From positions 71,106,789 through 71,170,788 of the forward strand of contig CM060953.1 of assembly GCA_030765055.1 (NCBI GenBank): 64,000 nucleotides of DNA, in the 5' to 3' direction. The notes under the pieces were generated by a model, which did no database searches, had not been told where the DNA came from, and worked only from the letters and a program-made list of their open reading frames with translations. Source of the DNA: Mantis religiosa. Taxonomy: Eukaryota > Arthropoda > Insecta > Mantodea > Mantidae. Below are positions 1 through 10,829 of the stretch, in pieces (the first letter of the stretch is position 1; each line of letters begins with the position of its first letter). The translations under genes were made by a program, and so were the position numbers.

Positions 1-690
1 AATAAGTTGAGCTCAGGATTATTTGCAATGAAAAACTAGAGAATCTGGTGGAAGCTAAGACACTAACAATAGTATACTATGGTTTAATCTACCCACATTT
101 GACATAACAGTATGGGGATGTTGTACTAAAAAAATATACCAATAAGAGTATTCCTGGCTTCAAGAAAGAGCAGTAAGATTAATTCTGGGATTGAAACAAT
201 CAAACAAGCTTTCGAAAGCCTGAACATATTTTTTTGTAATTTACGTCTTCCAACATTAAGTCATATCGGACAATGAATGAAATGGGTGAAGTGATGCTCA
301 AATGAGTCCGGGGTCCACGGAGCTTCAAGTTACCCGACATTCGTCTATCAGGATAAGGGAAAACCCCGGAAAAACCTTATTCAGGTAACTCACCGTAACC
401 GAGATTTGAACTCAGGACATATTAACCCTATACTCTGTATACATCTCTGAAGTCATATTAAGTTACATAGCAGACAAACTGTAGGTAAAACAATCAAATA
501 CATAAGCACTTCCCTAGAGGAAACACAAGCTTTCATATCAACTCGCACACATTACAAATATGCAAAACCAAAACTACTGCTGCAGCACATGAGTTGTATA
601 ACAAGCTTCCTACCTATTTTAAAGATATTGATAATATTAATATATTCAGGAAAGAATTAAATAAATTCTGCCTGTAAGGCTGCTTCTATT
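1..690 (+). pseudogene. 3' end of a non-LTR retrotransposon (RT C-terminal region), broken
   Basis: Broken reading frames on the plus strand resemble the end of a CR1/Jockey-type reverse transcriptase protein: a segment reading like 'EAKTL-IVYYGLIYPHLT' near 50-110, and after a SINE insertion a segment like 'YNKLPTYFKDIDNINIFRKE' near 598-655 followed by a stop. Frameshifts and the SINE at 231-418 show the copy is dead. A LINE-like 3' tail, AATAAATGAATGAATG, lies near 1384-1400, so the 3' UTR probably continued there before an insertion at about 788-1240. The clade is inferred from the motif style only. Confidence 0.6.
231..418 (-). repeat. SINE family A copy, head-truncated
   Basis: Minus-strand copy of the tRNA-derived SINE also seen at 3581, 4329, 6065, 10440 and 17825. 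It carries the family body (the AAACCCCGGAAAAACCTTAT block and the CATATCGGACAATGAATGAA tail) and the B-box region near 400-415, but loses the rest of the tRNA head. It splits the LINE fragment around it. Confidence 0.8.
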
Positions 691-787
691 TACTTGACAA
701 ATAACTTAAAGGATTTAATTACTGCATAAATAAGTAGTATTTGTCATGTGAATTGTAATGTATTATATACTGTGACTATGTGGGCTG

Positions 788-1250
788 GTAGAATCAAAAG
801 TCTTGTTTGCAGAAATTTAAAACACTGTTTATTGCAGTAAAACAGCAACTTTGTACAACCCTTGCAGCAGCAAAAATATGTGGCCTTGACAAACAGCGGT
901 CTTCAAGGTGGACTCCGTGCTCTACTGCATGTAAACAAACAAAACAATTACTGCGGTACAGTTCAAATGTCCACACAACTCACACAATTACAGCACAACT
1001 GACTGCTTTTCACACTTGCCGCTATTTATACCTCCCAGTCATTCTTCTAGAATGCAGTAGACCATTTGATAACAATCACGACGGCATCAAAAAATTGGAA
1101 AATTCCAGACTTTGTTTCTTTCTCTCTCTCGGCAAGCTTCCCACTCTGCGCACCACTGACTGTGTCTTTCTTCCCTGTCCACGTGCCCGGCACTGGGTTG
1201 TCGCTGCTCCAACACAACAATGCGATAGGTGACAATACTGTAAACTTGAT
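788..1250. repeat. Unclassified insertion in LINE 3' UTR, LTR-like
   Basis: A more GC-balanced segment between the LINE coding end and its 3' tail. It opens with TTTGCAGAAATTTAAAACAC and a TTTATT element, a composition that recalls the starts of the segments at 8890 and 9292, and has a TATA-like TATTTATA near 1023. Open frames of 60-141 codons here overlap on both strands and show no known domain, so I do not call a gene. Confidence 0.3.
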
Positions 1251-1400
1251 AGATATCTTATTGTATATATATTTACTCTAAATTTTGCTTTAGTCTATAT
1301 TAATGCCTGTGTAATTATCTCTGTATATGTATGTAAGTTTGACTTGATGATGCTCTGAATCATTTGTATTTGCTTAAGCAGATAATAAATGAATGAATGG

Positions 1401-2886
1401 TCCCTCGGTTCAAACCAGGTCACTTGAGCACGGCAAGTGATTAAAGTACTCAGCCCACAATGCCGCCCTTTAAGATTTTAAAATTTTTAATATTTTGTGA
1501 ATTACCTGTAAACTCTTCCATTTAGAAGAAATTTTGTATAATGAATAAATAATAAGGGATAGACAGATATTTAATACCTTACACAAAAAGATGCGGATCT
1601 GAAAATACAGTGGTTTGACCATCACTTAAGCCTTTTTTTTATCCCTCTTCTACAATAAAAGATAAGTGTTATAAAATAATTTCTGTAAATATTTATTAGG
1701 AAGTAGAATGCATAAATAAATTCAGGCAAGAATAGTTTATAGAATGTTTACAAAAATAAACCATGGTACCCAGAGAAAGTCCTGTGAATCTAACATAAAT
1801 TTTTAATAAAATAATCAGTAGGGTTATTTGTAATGAATCATTTGACTGTTTTACTTGACAGTTTGAAGTAGAAGCTTAAGATATTCTGAATTATTGTTGA
1901 ACCTGTGCTTGACAGTAAATTCTAATTGTTACTTCTGTTGAACCTTGTTCTTAACTGACAATTAAAAATAAAGAAATACAAGAATACTGCTTTAAAACTA
2001 TATTCATAGATTTAAACAAAAATGGGACATAAAAGGATAAAATCATAAGCCTTAAATGTGAGTAGCTGTATTGAACACATTGGATATTAAATTAGCAATA
2101 GTATCAAGTTTGATAATTAATTTTATGATCTTGAACATCAAGATTAAATTTGGCTGATGTTACAATTTTATGAATTGTGAAACTAGTCATTTGAAAAATT
2201 TATAATCTTTTAAAAAGATAAGTGAAGCTTTTAGCAATTTATTGTATTTTTATTATATACCAACAACAATTTTGTAGGGTAAATCAGGAACTAATGTGCA
2301 GTCTTCAATAGGATTTTTATTTGAATTGTCACTAAATTCTCTTAATTTTAAATATTTTTGATCATATTTGTGCTCTATAGTCTTTTTTATCAGTTGATAG
2401 GAAAATTTATTTATTGTTTGAGAATTTAGGATTCCTTTTTTGGTGATGTCAGCCTTCTCATTTTCTTTCTATATCAGAGTGTACTAGGTTCCCCTGAAAA
2501 ACGTTTTTCTTTCATTTGTATAATCCTTTGTAACTTCTTTGGTCACTCTCCTGCTTCCAAACTCAGTGGGGTTACTCTGGTTATCGAACCTGAACCTTTA
2601 GGTCCATTCCATTGTAGCAGCAATTACTTGATGTAATTATACTGATGCTCTTTTAAGTATTGGTTTGTTCTATCTCTGAAATACTCCCAAAATTTAACTA
2701 GTGGCTGGATTTCTGGAAATGTGTTCATGGGTTTGTTGCTCAGAGTACGTTTTTGATGAGTAGGAGAGACATGAATAAATTGTACAATGTAATATGAGCT
2801 GGGACTTACCACTGTTTTGTAGATTGCATGAATTGTTAATGTATGAAATTCCTCATTGTTTTATTTACTTAGGTAACTTCTGTGTT
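1401..2886. other. No gene seen; AT-rich intergenic DNA
   Basis: Low-complexity AT-rich sequence with no long open frame, tRNA-like box or inverted repeat that I could support. Confidence 0.6.
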
Positions 2887-3046
2887 AATTAAAAAAACTA
2901 TTTGTAGTCAGTTTTTTGACAGTTCTTCACTTACATTTTTATATTATTGAGAGACTAATTTTGGAAGAAGTTGCCTCCATAATATAAAAATGTAACTGAT
3001 GAAGTGTCAAAAAACCAACTACAAATTTTTTTTTTTTTCAATTAAT
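2887..3046. repeat. Long hairpin (MITE-like palindrome)
   Basis: Left arm about 2887-2945 and right arm about 2980-3046 are near-perfect reverse complements: ACTATTTGTAGTCAGTTTTT matches AAAAAACCAACTACAAAT, and TTACATTTTTATATTATT matches ATAATATAAAAATGTAA. A spacer of about 35 bp separates them. Both ends are TTAATT-rich, compatible with a short TA-targeting MITE. A transcribed hairpin is an alternative. Confidence 0.65.
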
Positions 3047-3580
3047 TTTGACAATACTGTTACTAAATTCTTCCAATCATGCATAAGCTTCTGTGTTGTT
3101 TAAATTTAAAAAGAAAATATTTTGGCCATACTCAGGCACAGATTGAGATGTTTTAAATATGTTTGTCACAGTTCTTTTAATAAGTAATGTCCTTTATCTG
3201 AGTTACAGATAACATGTTTAATCCATTTAGGGCTTAATAAGGCAGATTAAAATTTTATCCCATGGTGTGGAAGTAAATCCCAGTATCCCATGAGATAGAT
3301 ATTAATATTAATTACTATGCTACCCAGGGATGCTGATTAACAGAGGTTCAGTTATCACCTGGATTACATTTATGTTGCTAATGGCAAGTTAAAGTATAAA
3401 TGCAGCCTCTGTTTCAGTAGAATGCCATAATTTAGGTCTATTAGATGTGCCAAAAAATGGGAATTTGCTTACAACTTTAGCAAAACTTACTGAAGATAAA
3501 ACATGCACAAGTTATGCACTTATAATTTAGGTCTATAGAAACTTGAATTGAAATATGTAAGGTTCATTAGTTTGTTTTTC
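3047..3580. other. No gene seen
   Basis: AT-rich sequence with no supported feature. The last ten or so bases include the left target duplication of the next SINE. Confidence 0.6.
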
Positions 3581-3812
3581 TAATTTACGTCCTCCAACGT
3601 TAAGTCATATCGGACGATGAATGGAATGGGTGAAATGATGCTCAAATGAGTCCGGGGTCCATGGAGCTTAGAGCTACCCGACATTCGTCTTTAAGGATAA
3701 GGGAAAACCCCGGAAAAAACCTTATCCAGGTAACTCACCCTGACCGAGATTCGAACTCGGGGCCTCTTGAACGTGAGGCAGACATGCTACCATCTACGCT
3801 ACCGAGGCAGGC
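3581..3812 (-). repeat. SINE family A, full-length copy
   Basis: Full minus-strand copy. Read on the minus strand it begins with a tRNA-like head (CCTCGGTAGCG, then the B box GAGTTCGAATCTC), continues through the AAGGTTTTTTCCGGGG block and ends with TCCGATATGACTTAACGTTG. It is flanked by TAAGGTTCAT on both sides (near 3558 and 3812), a target-site duplication typical of LINE-mobilised SINEs. Confidence 0.88.
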
Positions 3813-4328
3813 ATAAGGTTCATACATTGTGAATTAAATTTAAGATACATATTGGGAGGGTAGTCATTTTAAGTATCTAATGTATTTTTTACTTCATTCA
3901 TGTATAGGCTTTTCGGGAGCTTTTCTGCATTACTCATATAGACTCTAGGGAGCTTGAGGAATAATCCTGGTTAGTGAAAAATTCCCATTCTCTAGCTGGG
4001 AATTGAATCTGGTACTTCTGGATTTGGAAATGGAAGTATTTGCTTACTTTTCTTGTTGCTGATAAACATTCCACTTATTGAATAGTTTCGTTAAAATGAT
4101 ACCTATTACTTACCACGTATGAAATAGGTAGTGAAAGTACTCCTTAACTAGAGAAAGTATTGTATTTCAGCCAAAAAATTCGCTACCGAGATTTAACAGG
4201 AAATAAGTGCTCCCATATTTCCTGATTAATACAAACTAAGATGTCTGCGGTAGTAACAAACAAGTCGGTTTACAGGAAAAAATAGAAACCTTTGTACTTA
4301 AGTTCTGTGTAATAAGCACAACCAGAAC
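3813..4328. other. No gene seen
   Basis: AT-rich. A short stretch near 3945-4025 (AAAAATTCCCATTCTCTAGC) resembles the body of the SINE at 48720-48996 and may be a decayed relative. Confidence 0.5.
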
Positions 4329-4556
4329 GCCCGCCTCGGTAGCGTGGTGGTAGCGTGTCTGCCTCACGTTCAAGAGGTCCCGAGTTCGAATCTCGGTCAG
4401 GGTGAGTTACCTGGATGAGGTTTTTCCGGGGTTTTCCCTTATCCTAAAATATGAATGTCGGGTAACTCTAAGCTCCATGGACCCCGGACACATTCGAGCA
4501 TCATTTCACCCATTTCATTCATCGTCCGATATGACTTAACGTTGGAGGACGTAAAA
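4329..4556 (+). repeat. SINE family A, full-length copy
   Basis: Plus-strand copy with a tRNA-like head: A-box region GTAGCGTGGTGGTAGCG and B box GAGTTCGAATCTC near 4383-4395. The body is shared with the copies at 3581 and 6065, and the 3' end is CTTAACGTTGGAGGACGTAA. It should contain an internal RNA polymerase III promoter. Confidence 0.88.
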
Positions 4557-5729
4557 CGTGTGTAATATTCATCGTGAGCGTTCATTCACAATCCGAAGAC
4601 TATTAAGCTGATACATGAACAGCTATTCTCAAATGGAAAGTCCTTGTTGAGCTTTTCTCTTGGCCATAAAAAGAGAATGACATTTCAAAGCCATCACATC
4701 ACGACCAGCCCTAAACAAAAGAGAAATCACACACAAAAATAAGTTTTACCACTCTGTTACATTTTTATGTAAAAGTAATAAACTGTACTAATTATCTACT
4801 TGGGTACGTGCTGAAAAGCTGTAAGTGTGTGTCGCTCCATGTAAAACAAGAAAATTGCAGTCACTTCCCGTTAAACCGAAAGTAGCAAAAATTGTTAATA
4901 TAATTTACACATAACTATCTGCGTACACCGAGTTTTGTGATCTGCCAAAAGTTATTTAGGTGGTGTCGGACTTAATATCCACTCCTGTATATAATCGTAT
5001 TTGATTATCGCCCAAAGCTTCCATTCTTTCCCTGATTTCGTTGTACCTACAAAGGAATCTGTAGTAAAACAATTTCTGTAAAGTTTAACAGAGAAGAAAC
5101 TAAAAGGTTTGTAAGAATAGTTTGTACAAGTGTAAGTAGAAAAAGGTATGTGAGTAAAAAACAGTTTTTAATAATAACTATTGTTCGTTTGGAAGGATAT
5201 AGCTAAAGTATTTTTTTTTTCCTTAAAAATATAAGTTTAAAAAGGGGACATTGTAACATTCACAAATCACTGCGTTAAAGTGTTCACAAGTTTACATAAT
5301 ATGTTCTGGAAACATAAATAAGTGTCTAAAGCAATAATTAAGAAAAGCTAAACCACTTATGTTGAATTTAATACTGCTAAAATAGGTAGAGTCGTCTTCT
5401 GCAAGATACATATTTACTGACACAGCTGCCCGCAGCCTGTTTCCGAGTTCTCACACTTTAAGGATGATCATCTTGATCTTATTGAGTTGTTTATCCTTTG
5501 AGGGCTACTAAATGCAGTACATGAAGTGGTTATTTGTTATCCAGTCATTGTATAGTGCCTAAAAGAAACGGACAATTGAAGTTTATTAGAGACAGTCGGC
5601 AAGAGCAATTAAATTAGATCAAGAGGTCCAGAAATGTTCCAGCTTTGTATTTGATGTAGGAATTAGGCGACATTCAAAAGTGATGCCATAAGGGTTTCGC
5701 TGAACATTTTTAGAATTCAAGCAAGGGTT
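4557..5729. other. No gene seen; AT-rich intergenic DNA
   Basis: No long frame, tRNA-like box or strong repeat recognised. Confidence 0.55.
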
Positions 5730-5965
5730 AATGGAAATTAATTTACCTAATAGTGATCTAAACTACAAAGCCCGGAACTACTCACGTTGTTGTCTCATGC
5801 ATGTAACTTCTAATAGTTTACCGAAAAAAAAAATGCTAGTCAAATGGAGAATTTAATCTCATGCTGGCATGCTGCCATGGCAGCTCTGTAGTTAGAGTAA
5901 CCGGACAGAGACCGGGATATCCATGTCTCAAATCCCGGCTCTGGCATAGAATTTTTCAGTCTGGT
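5730..5965 (+). repeat. SINE family B, single copy
   Basis: Starts GGAAATTAATTTACC and ends GAATTTTTCAGTCTGG, as other family B units do. A tRNA-like part is seen near 5872-5946, with B-box-like TCTCAAATCCCGG and a degenerate acceptor region. It is more diverged than the copies at 6365, 13967 and 39303. Confidence 0.7.
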
Positions 5966-6064
5966 TGTACTTATCCAAATAAGGCTTAGTTTTAAAATAG
6001 TAAATTAATTTTTTTATTTAAATATTCTACTTAAGCATTGGTATCTACCTGGATTCTAATTTTT

Positions 6065-6289
6065 TTTTAATTTACGTCCTCCAACGTTTAGTCATATCGG
6101 ACGATGAATGAAATGGATGCAAATGATGCTCAAATGAGTCCGGGATCGATGGAGCTTAGAGTTACCCGACATTCGTCTTTCAGGATAAGGGAAAGCCCCG
6201 GAAAAAACCTTATCCAAATAACTCACCCTGACCGAGATTCGAACTCGGGACCTCTTGAACGTGAGCAGACGCGCTACCGAGGCGGGCAC
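6065..6289 (-). repeat. SINE family A copy
   Basis: Minus-strand copy with head, body and tail as at 3581. Imperfect duplications ACCTGGATTCTA (near 6048) and ACCTAGATCCTA (near 6288) flank it. Confidence 0.85.
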
Positions 6290-6364
6290 CTAGATCCTAT
6301 GAAACCATTCCGTAAACCAATGCTGTCATTATTCTTGAGGCATTTAAGAAAGGTTGTTATAACG

Positions 6365-6862
6365 GAAATTAATTGTTCTTTCACACTGGCCGTGTGTAGA
6401 CTAAAGTATGGAAAGATAGAATCAGACTGAAAAATTCAGCGCCATAGCCGAGATTTGAACCAGGGATCTTCTGGTTGCCATCCAGCCGCTCTAACCCTTG
6501 AGCTACTATGGCCAACGTGCCGATATGACATTAAATTCACCAACGGACTCGTGTTTTTTTCCCGGCAAACCACTTAGAACAATTAATTTCCATTAATTGA
6601 CCTAATAGTGGCTAACTATAAAGCCCGGGCCTTAAAGCACTTACACGTTGTAAGTCGCCATTAAGGTAGTTCTCTCATGTCTTTATGAGAATTCCTAAGT
6701 GGTTTAGCGGAAAAAAACACGAGTCAGTTGGAGAATTTAATGTCATGTCTGCACGTCGGCCATAGTAGCTCAAGGGTTAGAGCGGCTGGATGGCAACCAG
6801 AAGATCCCTGGTTCAAATCCCGACTATGGCATTGAATTTTTCAGTCTGACTCTTATCTTTCC
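6365..6862. repeat. SINE family B inverted dimer with target duplication
   Basis: Two family B units lie head to head: a minus-strand unit (about 6365-6580) and a plus-strand unit (about 6590-6862). Each carries the tRNA-like module bounded by GCCATAG and CTATGGC (or a one-base variant). The pair as a whole is flanked by AGGTTGTTATAACG (6351-6364) and AGGTTTTTATAACG (6863-6876), 13 of 14 bases matching. This suggests the palindromic unit moved as one element. Confidence 0.75.
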
Positions 6863-7011
6863 AGGTTTTTATAACGTTCGACTGCTTCATTTGATCAGAG
6901 AATGGTTCCATGCTTTTTGTCTTCAATTTTTGGAAGCAAGGCTCAACCACAAGATGTTAGGTCAGGACTGCATGGTGGAGAATTCATGACGACTTTGGGG
7001 GCATTCAAATA

Positions 7012-8021
7012 CGAGGGTCGGATGATAAGTCCCGGGCCTCACATACAGATGGCGCCACTGGGCCAATTTGACGGATATTCTCATATAGTTTAACTCTAGA
7101 CTAGCTTGTATCCATAGTTACAGGTCAAATAGCTTGTTTAGTTTTTGAATGACAGCATTTTAAACAAGACATGTGTAGAGGTTTCACGAAAATGGAGGAT
7201 TTGGAAAAACGAGCAGTGATAAAATACTTTCATTTGAAAGGGTTAACGCCTAAAGAAATCAAGTAGGAAATCGACAGTACATTGAAAGGCTCTGCCCCTT
7301 CACATACAATGATTGAAAGATCGGTTGCAGAGTTTAAAATGGGACGTACGAGAACTAGTGATAAGCCTCGCTCTTGACACCCTGTGAAAGTCATAACTCC
7401 AGAGATCAATGAAAAAATGCATCGTTTGGTACTGGAAGATCGCAGCTTAAAGTTGTTTGAGATAGCAAAGGCTGTAAACATATGAAAAGAATGCGCAAGT
7501 AATGTTTTGGGCTTCGCAACGTCTGTGCAGGACAGGTGCCGCGTTTGTGAACACCTGATCAAATATTGTAAAGAAAAACTTAATATTAAGAATTTGAAGC
7601 TGTATCTTAAAAATCCCAGTGAATTTTTGAGACGGCTTATTACCATGGGTGAAACTTGGATAGATCACTGCACTCCAGAAAGTAAACCACAGTCAAAACA
7701 GTGGATTGTGCCAGGTGAACCAACTTCAAAAAAGCAAAGTCAATTTTGTCAGCTAACAAGGTTATGGCGAGTGTTTTCTGGGATGCACAGGGAATCATTT
7801 TTATTGGATACCACCTGTTCCGAACCTCAAAAAATTTCTTGGAGAAGAGGATTTCACAGCAATGAGGTCAATGATGTGGTAAACAGCTATTTTGAGGACC
7901 TCAATAAATCGCACTACAGAGATGGTTTAATTAAATTAGAACATCGATATGACAAGTGTATTGACCTTTCTGGAGATTGTGTTGAGAAATAAAGGGTCCA
8001 GGACTTATCAGCCGACCCTCG
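7012..8021 (+). mobile_element. mariner-family transposon with TIRs
   Basis: The ends are inverted: CGAGGGTCGGATGATAAGTC at 7012 and GACTTATCAGCCGACCCTCG ending at 8021, with TA on both sides (7010-7011 and 8022-8023), the tc1/mariner target. About 1,010 bp long, slightly shorter than an intact mariner of about 1.3 kb, with a broken transposase inside. Confidence 0.88.
7192..7992 (+). pseudogene. mariner transposase, broken
   Basis: From an ATG at 7192 the frame reads like a mariner transposase N-terminus (IKYFHLKGLTPKEI) but meets in-frame stops near 7264, 7375 and 7483. An open stretch from 7507 ends with the typical mariner C-terminus (YFEDLNKSHYRDGL, then KCIDLSGDCVEK) at 7992. Part of the catalytic middle is missing or scrambled: I do not see the usual DDE-region motif around HDNARPH. 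The copy should be inactive. Confidence 0.85.
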
Positions 8022-8023
8022 TA

Positions 8024-8536
8024 TATAGTTGTTAGCTTTGCTGAATGTGGCATTATGTTGTCATAATGTGTAATAATTTTTCCTTTTCGGTGTCTCATGA
8101 ACTTTTTCGAAAAATGTGTGGTATACAGACGATAGTATCGGTGCCTCTATTCCGTAATGCAATAGTAGAATATGGCCCATTAAAGGGGTAGGACTAACAA
8201 CCATATTCTTACCAGCACTGCGAATTCATTAAGACTTTTCTAGGCTTAGGTTCTGTTCGAAGGACCCATTATTGATCCGATTGAATTTTCTTTTTATGAT
8301 CATAACAGTAAATCCAAGATACATCATTAGACACGATATTCTCAACCAAATTAAAAATATTATCTTTCCATTTTTGCAACGTTTTTCTGCAGCTATCAGT
8401 GCATCGAGATTATATGGAATCCATTTAAAACAAAGTTGTCTCTCTAACTATTGATGTAAATATGCCTAATGTAACCCGAATAAATTCATAAAATGTTCAT
8501 CGACCTTCTAGCACCGGCAATATTTTCCTGAGTAAC
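8024..8536. other. No gene seen
   Basis: AT-rich unique-looking sequence between the mariner and the next SINE; nothing supported. Confidence 0.55.
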
Positions 8537-8549
8537 ATCAAGTTCTTGA

Positions 8550-8803
8550 ATAATAATGTAATGTGTAGTGTTTAACGCCCGCTTTTACTACATACGGCAC
8601 CGCAGGCGGTGACACTGATGATACATGAGATGAAGATGGAGCACCGGTGGAATGAGATGGCGGGGGAAACCGGAGACCCCGGAGAAAACCCGCCCCAACG
8701 TCGTGTTGTCCACTACAAATCTCACTTTGCGGTCGCCTGGGATCGAACCCGGGCCGCCTTGGTGAGAGCCAAGCGGTCTAACCACTGAGCCACCGCGTGG
8801 CCT
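8550..8803 (-). repeat. SINE family C (tRNA-Glu-like head), full copy
   Basis: Minus-strand copy. The head reads GTGGCTCAGTGGTTAGACCG, then TTGGCTCTCACCAAGGCGG with a CTC anticodon-like triplet, and B box GGTTCGATCCCAGG, resembling tRNA-Glu. The tail ends AAAGCGGGCGTTAAACACTA. It is flanked by perfect 13 bp duplications ATCAAGTTCTTGA (8537-8549 and 8804-8816). Confidence 0.9.
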
Positions 8804-8879
8804 ATCAAGTTCTTGACATCCTCAGCGGAATTCATCACTTAAAAATAACTGACCTCTTTGAGTTCGCTGTACCAATTAT

Positions 8880-10000
8880 TATTGTGACCTTTGGGTTCGT
8901 AGAATTACAGATCCAATTTGCAGAAATTCTATTATTTCCGTAGAAATACACTGATCACAACACTCTCGTTACACACAACTGACTGATCACTAGCCATGGC
9001 TTCTTTTTATACACCCATTCATGAATTTCAGACTGTCCTGTACAATCACTAGGTGTTTCTGGAATAAACAAGGCATCTAATGACGTAATCCGAATATTCT
9101 ATCACCTTCCAGAAACGTGAAACCCTATCTGGGCCGGCAAGTCTTTCACCTCTGTGATAAACTATCCGTCTCTTGTTTATCGGCGCTATTGTTAACTATC
9201 GGCGCTTTGTGAACGCTAGCCGCCTATCAGTTCCTTTGTGTACACTAGCCGCGCGATCGTAAATAACGGCTCGCAACATTGTGAATTTGTGGGTTCGTAG
9301 AATTAAAATTCAAATTTGCAGAAATTAAAAATACTCTTTATTTCCGTAGAAACACACTTTGGTCAATCCTTACAGTAGCAGAATTACGTAACAATCTTCC
9401 AAGGTCGCTGCCCACAAACAAAATAGTTCACTTTCAAAACACAGCTGCAGGTATAGTCCCGCTGCTGGAACGGTTACCATGGATTTATCTTTAACAGAAA
9501 CCTCTCAGGTAAGGCACTGATTATTCTGGTAAGAGTGAGAGGGGTGCTGACGCGCCTCCCGTTTGTGTGCTAAGCACCAATGAACGCATCACTTCAGTCA
9601 TTGGAGTTCGCAGGAATCACAAATGACATATGTTCACTCCACGTGGAGTAATCAGTGCGTTATCTGAGAGGTATCTATTACCACAGATAAATCCATGGTA
9701 ACCGTTCCAGCAGCGGGACTATACACGATTCAGTTCCGATTACAACCCTGTCTCTAACTGGCGATCGCGGCTCCTTGTTATAGCTCACTCGTATTTCTAG
9801 AGGTTTGTAGAATGTTCCCTATTCACTGTACCAGAAATTACCAGACGAAACACGAACCTTTCAGTCATCTAACTTTATCTGTTTCGGCAAGACCTTTATC
9901 TCCGCGGTGCACTACCTGCCCCTATCTCCGCGCTGCACTGTCTCTGTGCGCTTCGGCCTCAAAAATGCTCGCGACATTATATCGTTACGTTAAATCAGCT
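8880..10000 (-). repeat. Two tandem LTR-like segments
   Basis: Two related segments start alike (GGGTTCGTAGAATTA at about 8894 and 9292, then TTTGCAGAAATT and a TTTATTTCCGTAGAAA-like block). They end alike (GCTCGCAACATT near 9270-9281, GCTCGCGACATT near 9967-9978). On the minus strand they would begin TGT, so solo or tandem LTRs are the likeliest reading. No gag or pol is seen. The second one is interrupted by the palindromic element at 9452-9723. Confidence 0.4.
9452..9723. mobile_element. MITE with about 38 bp perfect inverted ends
   Basis: TATAGTCCCGCTGCTGGAAC at 9452, continuing CGGTTACCATGGATTTATC, is mirrored exactly before 9723. The inner parts (CCTCTCAGGTAA-CACTGATTA and TAATCAGTG-TTATCTGAGAGG) are also related, so the inverted ends extend to roughly 70 bp. 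The 272 bp unit has no coding frame. The target could be TA or TATA; the palindromic ends make this ambiguous. Confidence 0.8.
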
Positions 10001-10060
10001 ACTTCGCCAAATGCATTTCTTAACCGACCATCAATCACTCTAGGTGTGAGCCAGCCATGA

Positions 10061-10109
10061 ATCACCTCTGAAGATGTCCCACGGTGTTAAGGGCGAAACG
10101 TCAGATGAT
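10061..10109 (+). ncRNA. Hammerhead ribozyme-like motif (Penelope-type)
   Basis: The core elements are in order: CTGAAGA (10068-10074), a stem II region with CCC (10078-10080) against GGG (10091-10093), GAAAC (10095-10099), and the cleavage triplet GTC (10100-10102). Stem I pairs ATCACCT (10061-10067) with AGATGAT (10103-10109), 6 of 7 pairs. A minimal stem III made only from the ACGT step is known for hammerheads in Penelope-like retroelements, and the following GGACCACGGCC-AATCCCG text is in that style. Neighbouring Penelope RT sequence is not seen, so this would be a solo terminal fragment. Activity is untested. Confidence 0.6.
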
Positions 10110-10439
10110 AATTCCAATGGACCACGGCCACAATCCCGTAAACTACGTAATATAGAAACTACTCGGTAATCAACTTGCAAATCATTAGAAAGCAACTGTC
10201 AAACATAAACACATTTTTATTTGTTTTTAAAAGCACGAAATTCTGAAGTGTTTTAGGTGTTGCCGTGTTGTACCATAGCGGGAAAAGATGCGGTTGAAAC
10301 TCATATATGTGTATTTAAGCTAGTCTCAAAAACCACTCAGCCCGATTTTAAGAATTGTTTTGCCCTTGAATAAACTTTTTTAACGTTATCGAGCGTAACA
10401 CTTGTAATTTTGATTACAAAAGAACATACTTGCTAAGAG
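10110..10439. other. No gene seen
   Basis: The first 70 bases or so probably belong to the same Penelope-like terminal fragment as the hammerhead motif. The rest is AT-rich with no supported feature. Confidence 0.5.
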
Positions 10440-10706
10440 GACATTGCATCATGGTAGTGTAGATGGTAGCATAGCTGCCTCAGGTTCAAGAGGTCCCGAG
10501 TTCGAACCTTGGTCAGGGTGAATTACCTGGATGAGGTTCTTTCCGGTGTTTTCCCTTATTCTAAAAGACTAATGTCGGATAACTCTAAGCTCCATGGACC
10601 CTGGACCCATTTGAGCATCATTTCACCCATTCCATTCATCGTCCGATATGACTTAAAAATTTAAAGGACATAAATTACACACACACACGCGCGCGCGCGC
10701 GCGCGC
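10440..10706 (+). repeat. SINE family A copy followed by (CA)n(CG)n
   Basis: Diverged family A copy (about 10440-10675). Its head retains the B box GAGTTCGAACCTTGG near 10499, its body is as in other copies and its tail ends GACATAAATTA. It runs directly into a dinucleotide array ACACAC then GCGCGC at 10676-10706. Confidence 0.8.
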
Positions 10707-10829
10707 AAAAAGAAATCTATTATTAGACAGCGGATTTAGGTGCACTAAAAGTATTAAATTATGCATGCATCTCTGCTGCTAAAATATTTAAAATATGCAG
10801 TTAAAATGCATGATTTGTAGATGTACTCA

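Noticed and set aside
4329..4405. True tRNA gene candidates at SINE heads
   Set aside because: A and B boxes are present but the sequences recur with identical long bodies and tails, so they are SINE heads; likewise at 46903 and 48930-48996.
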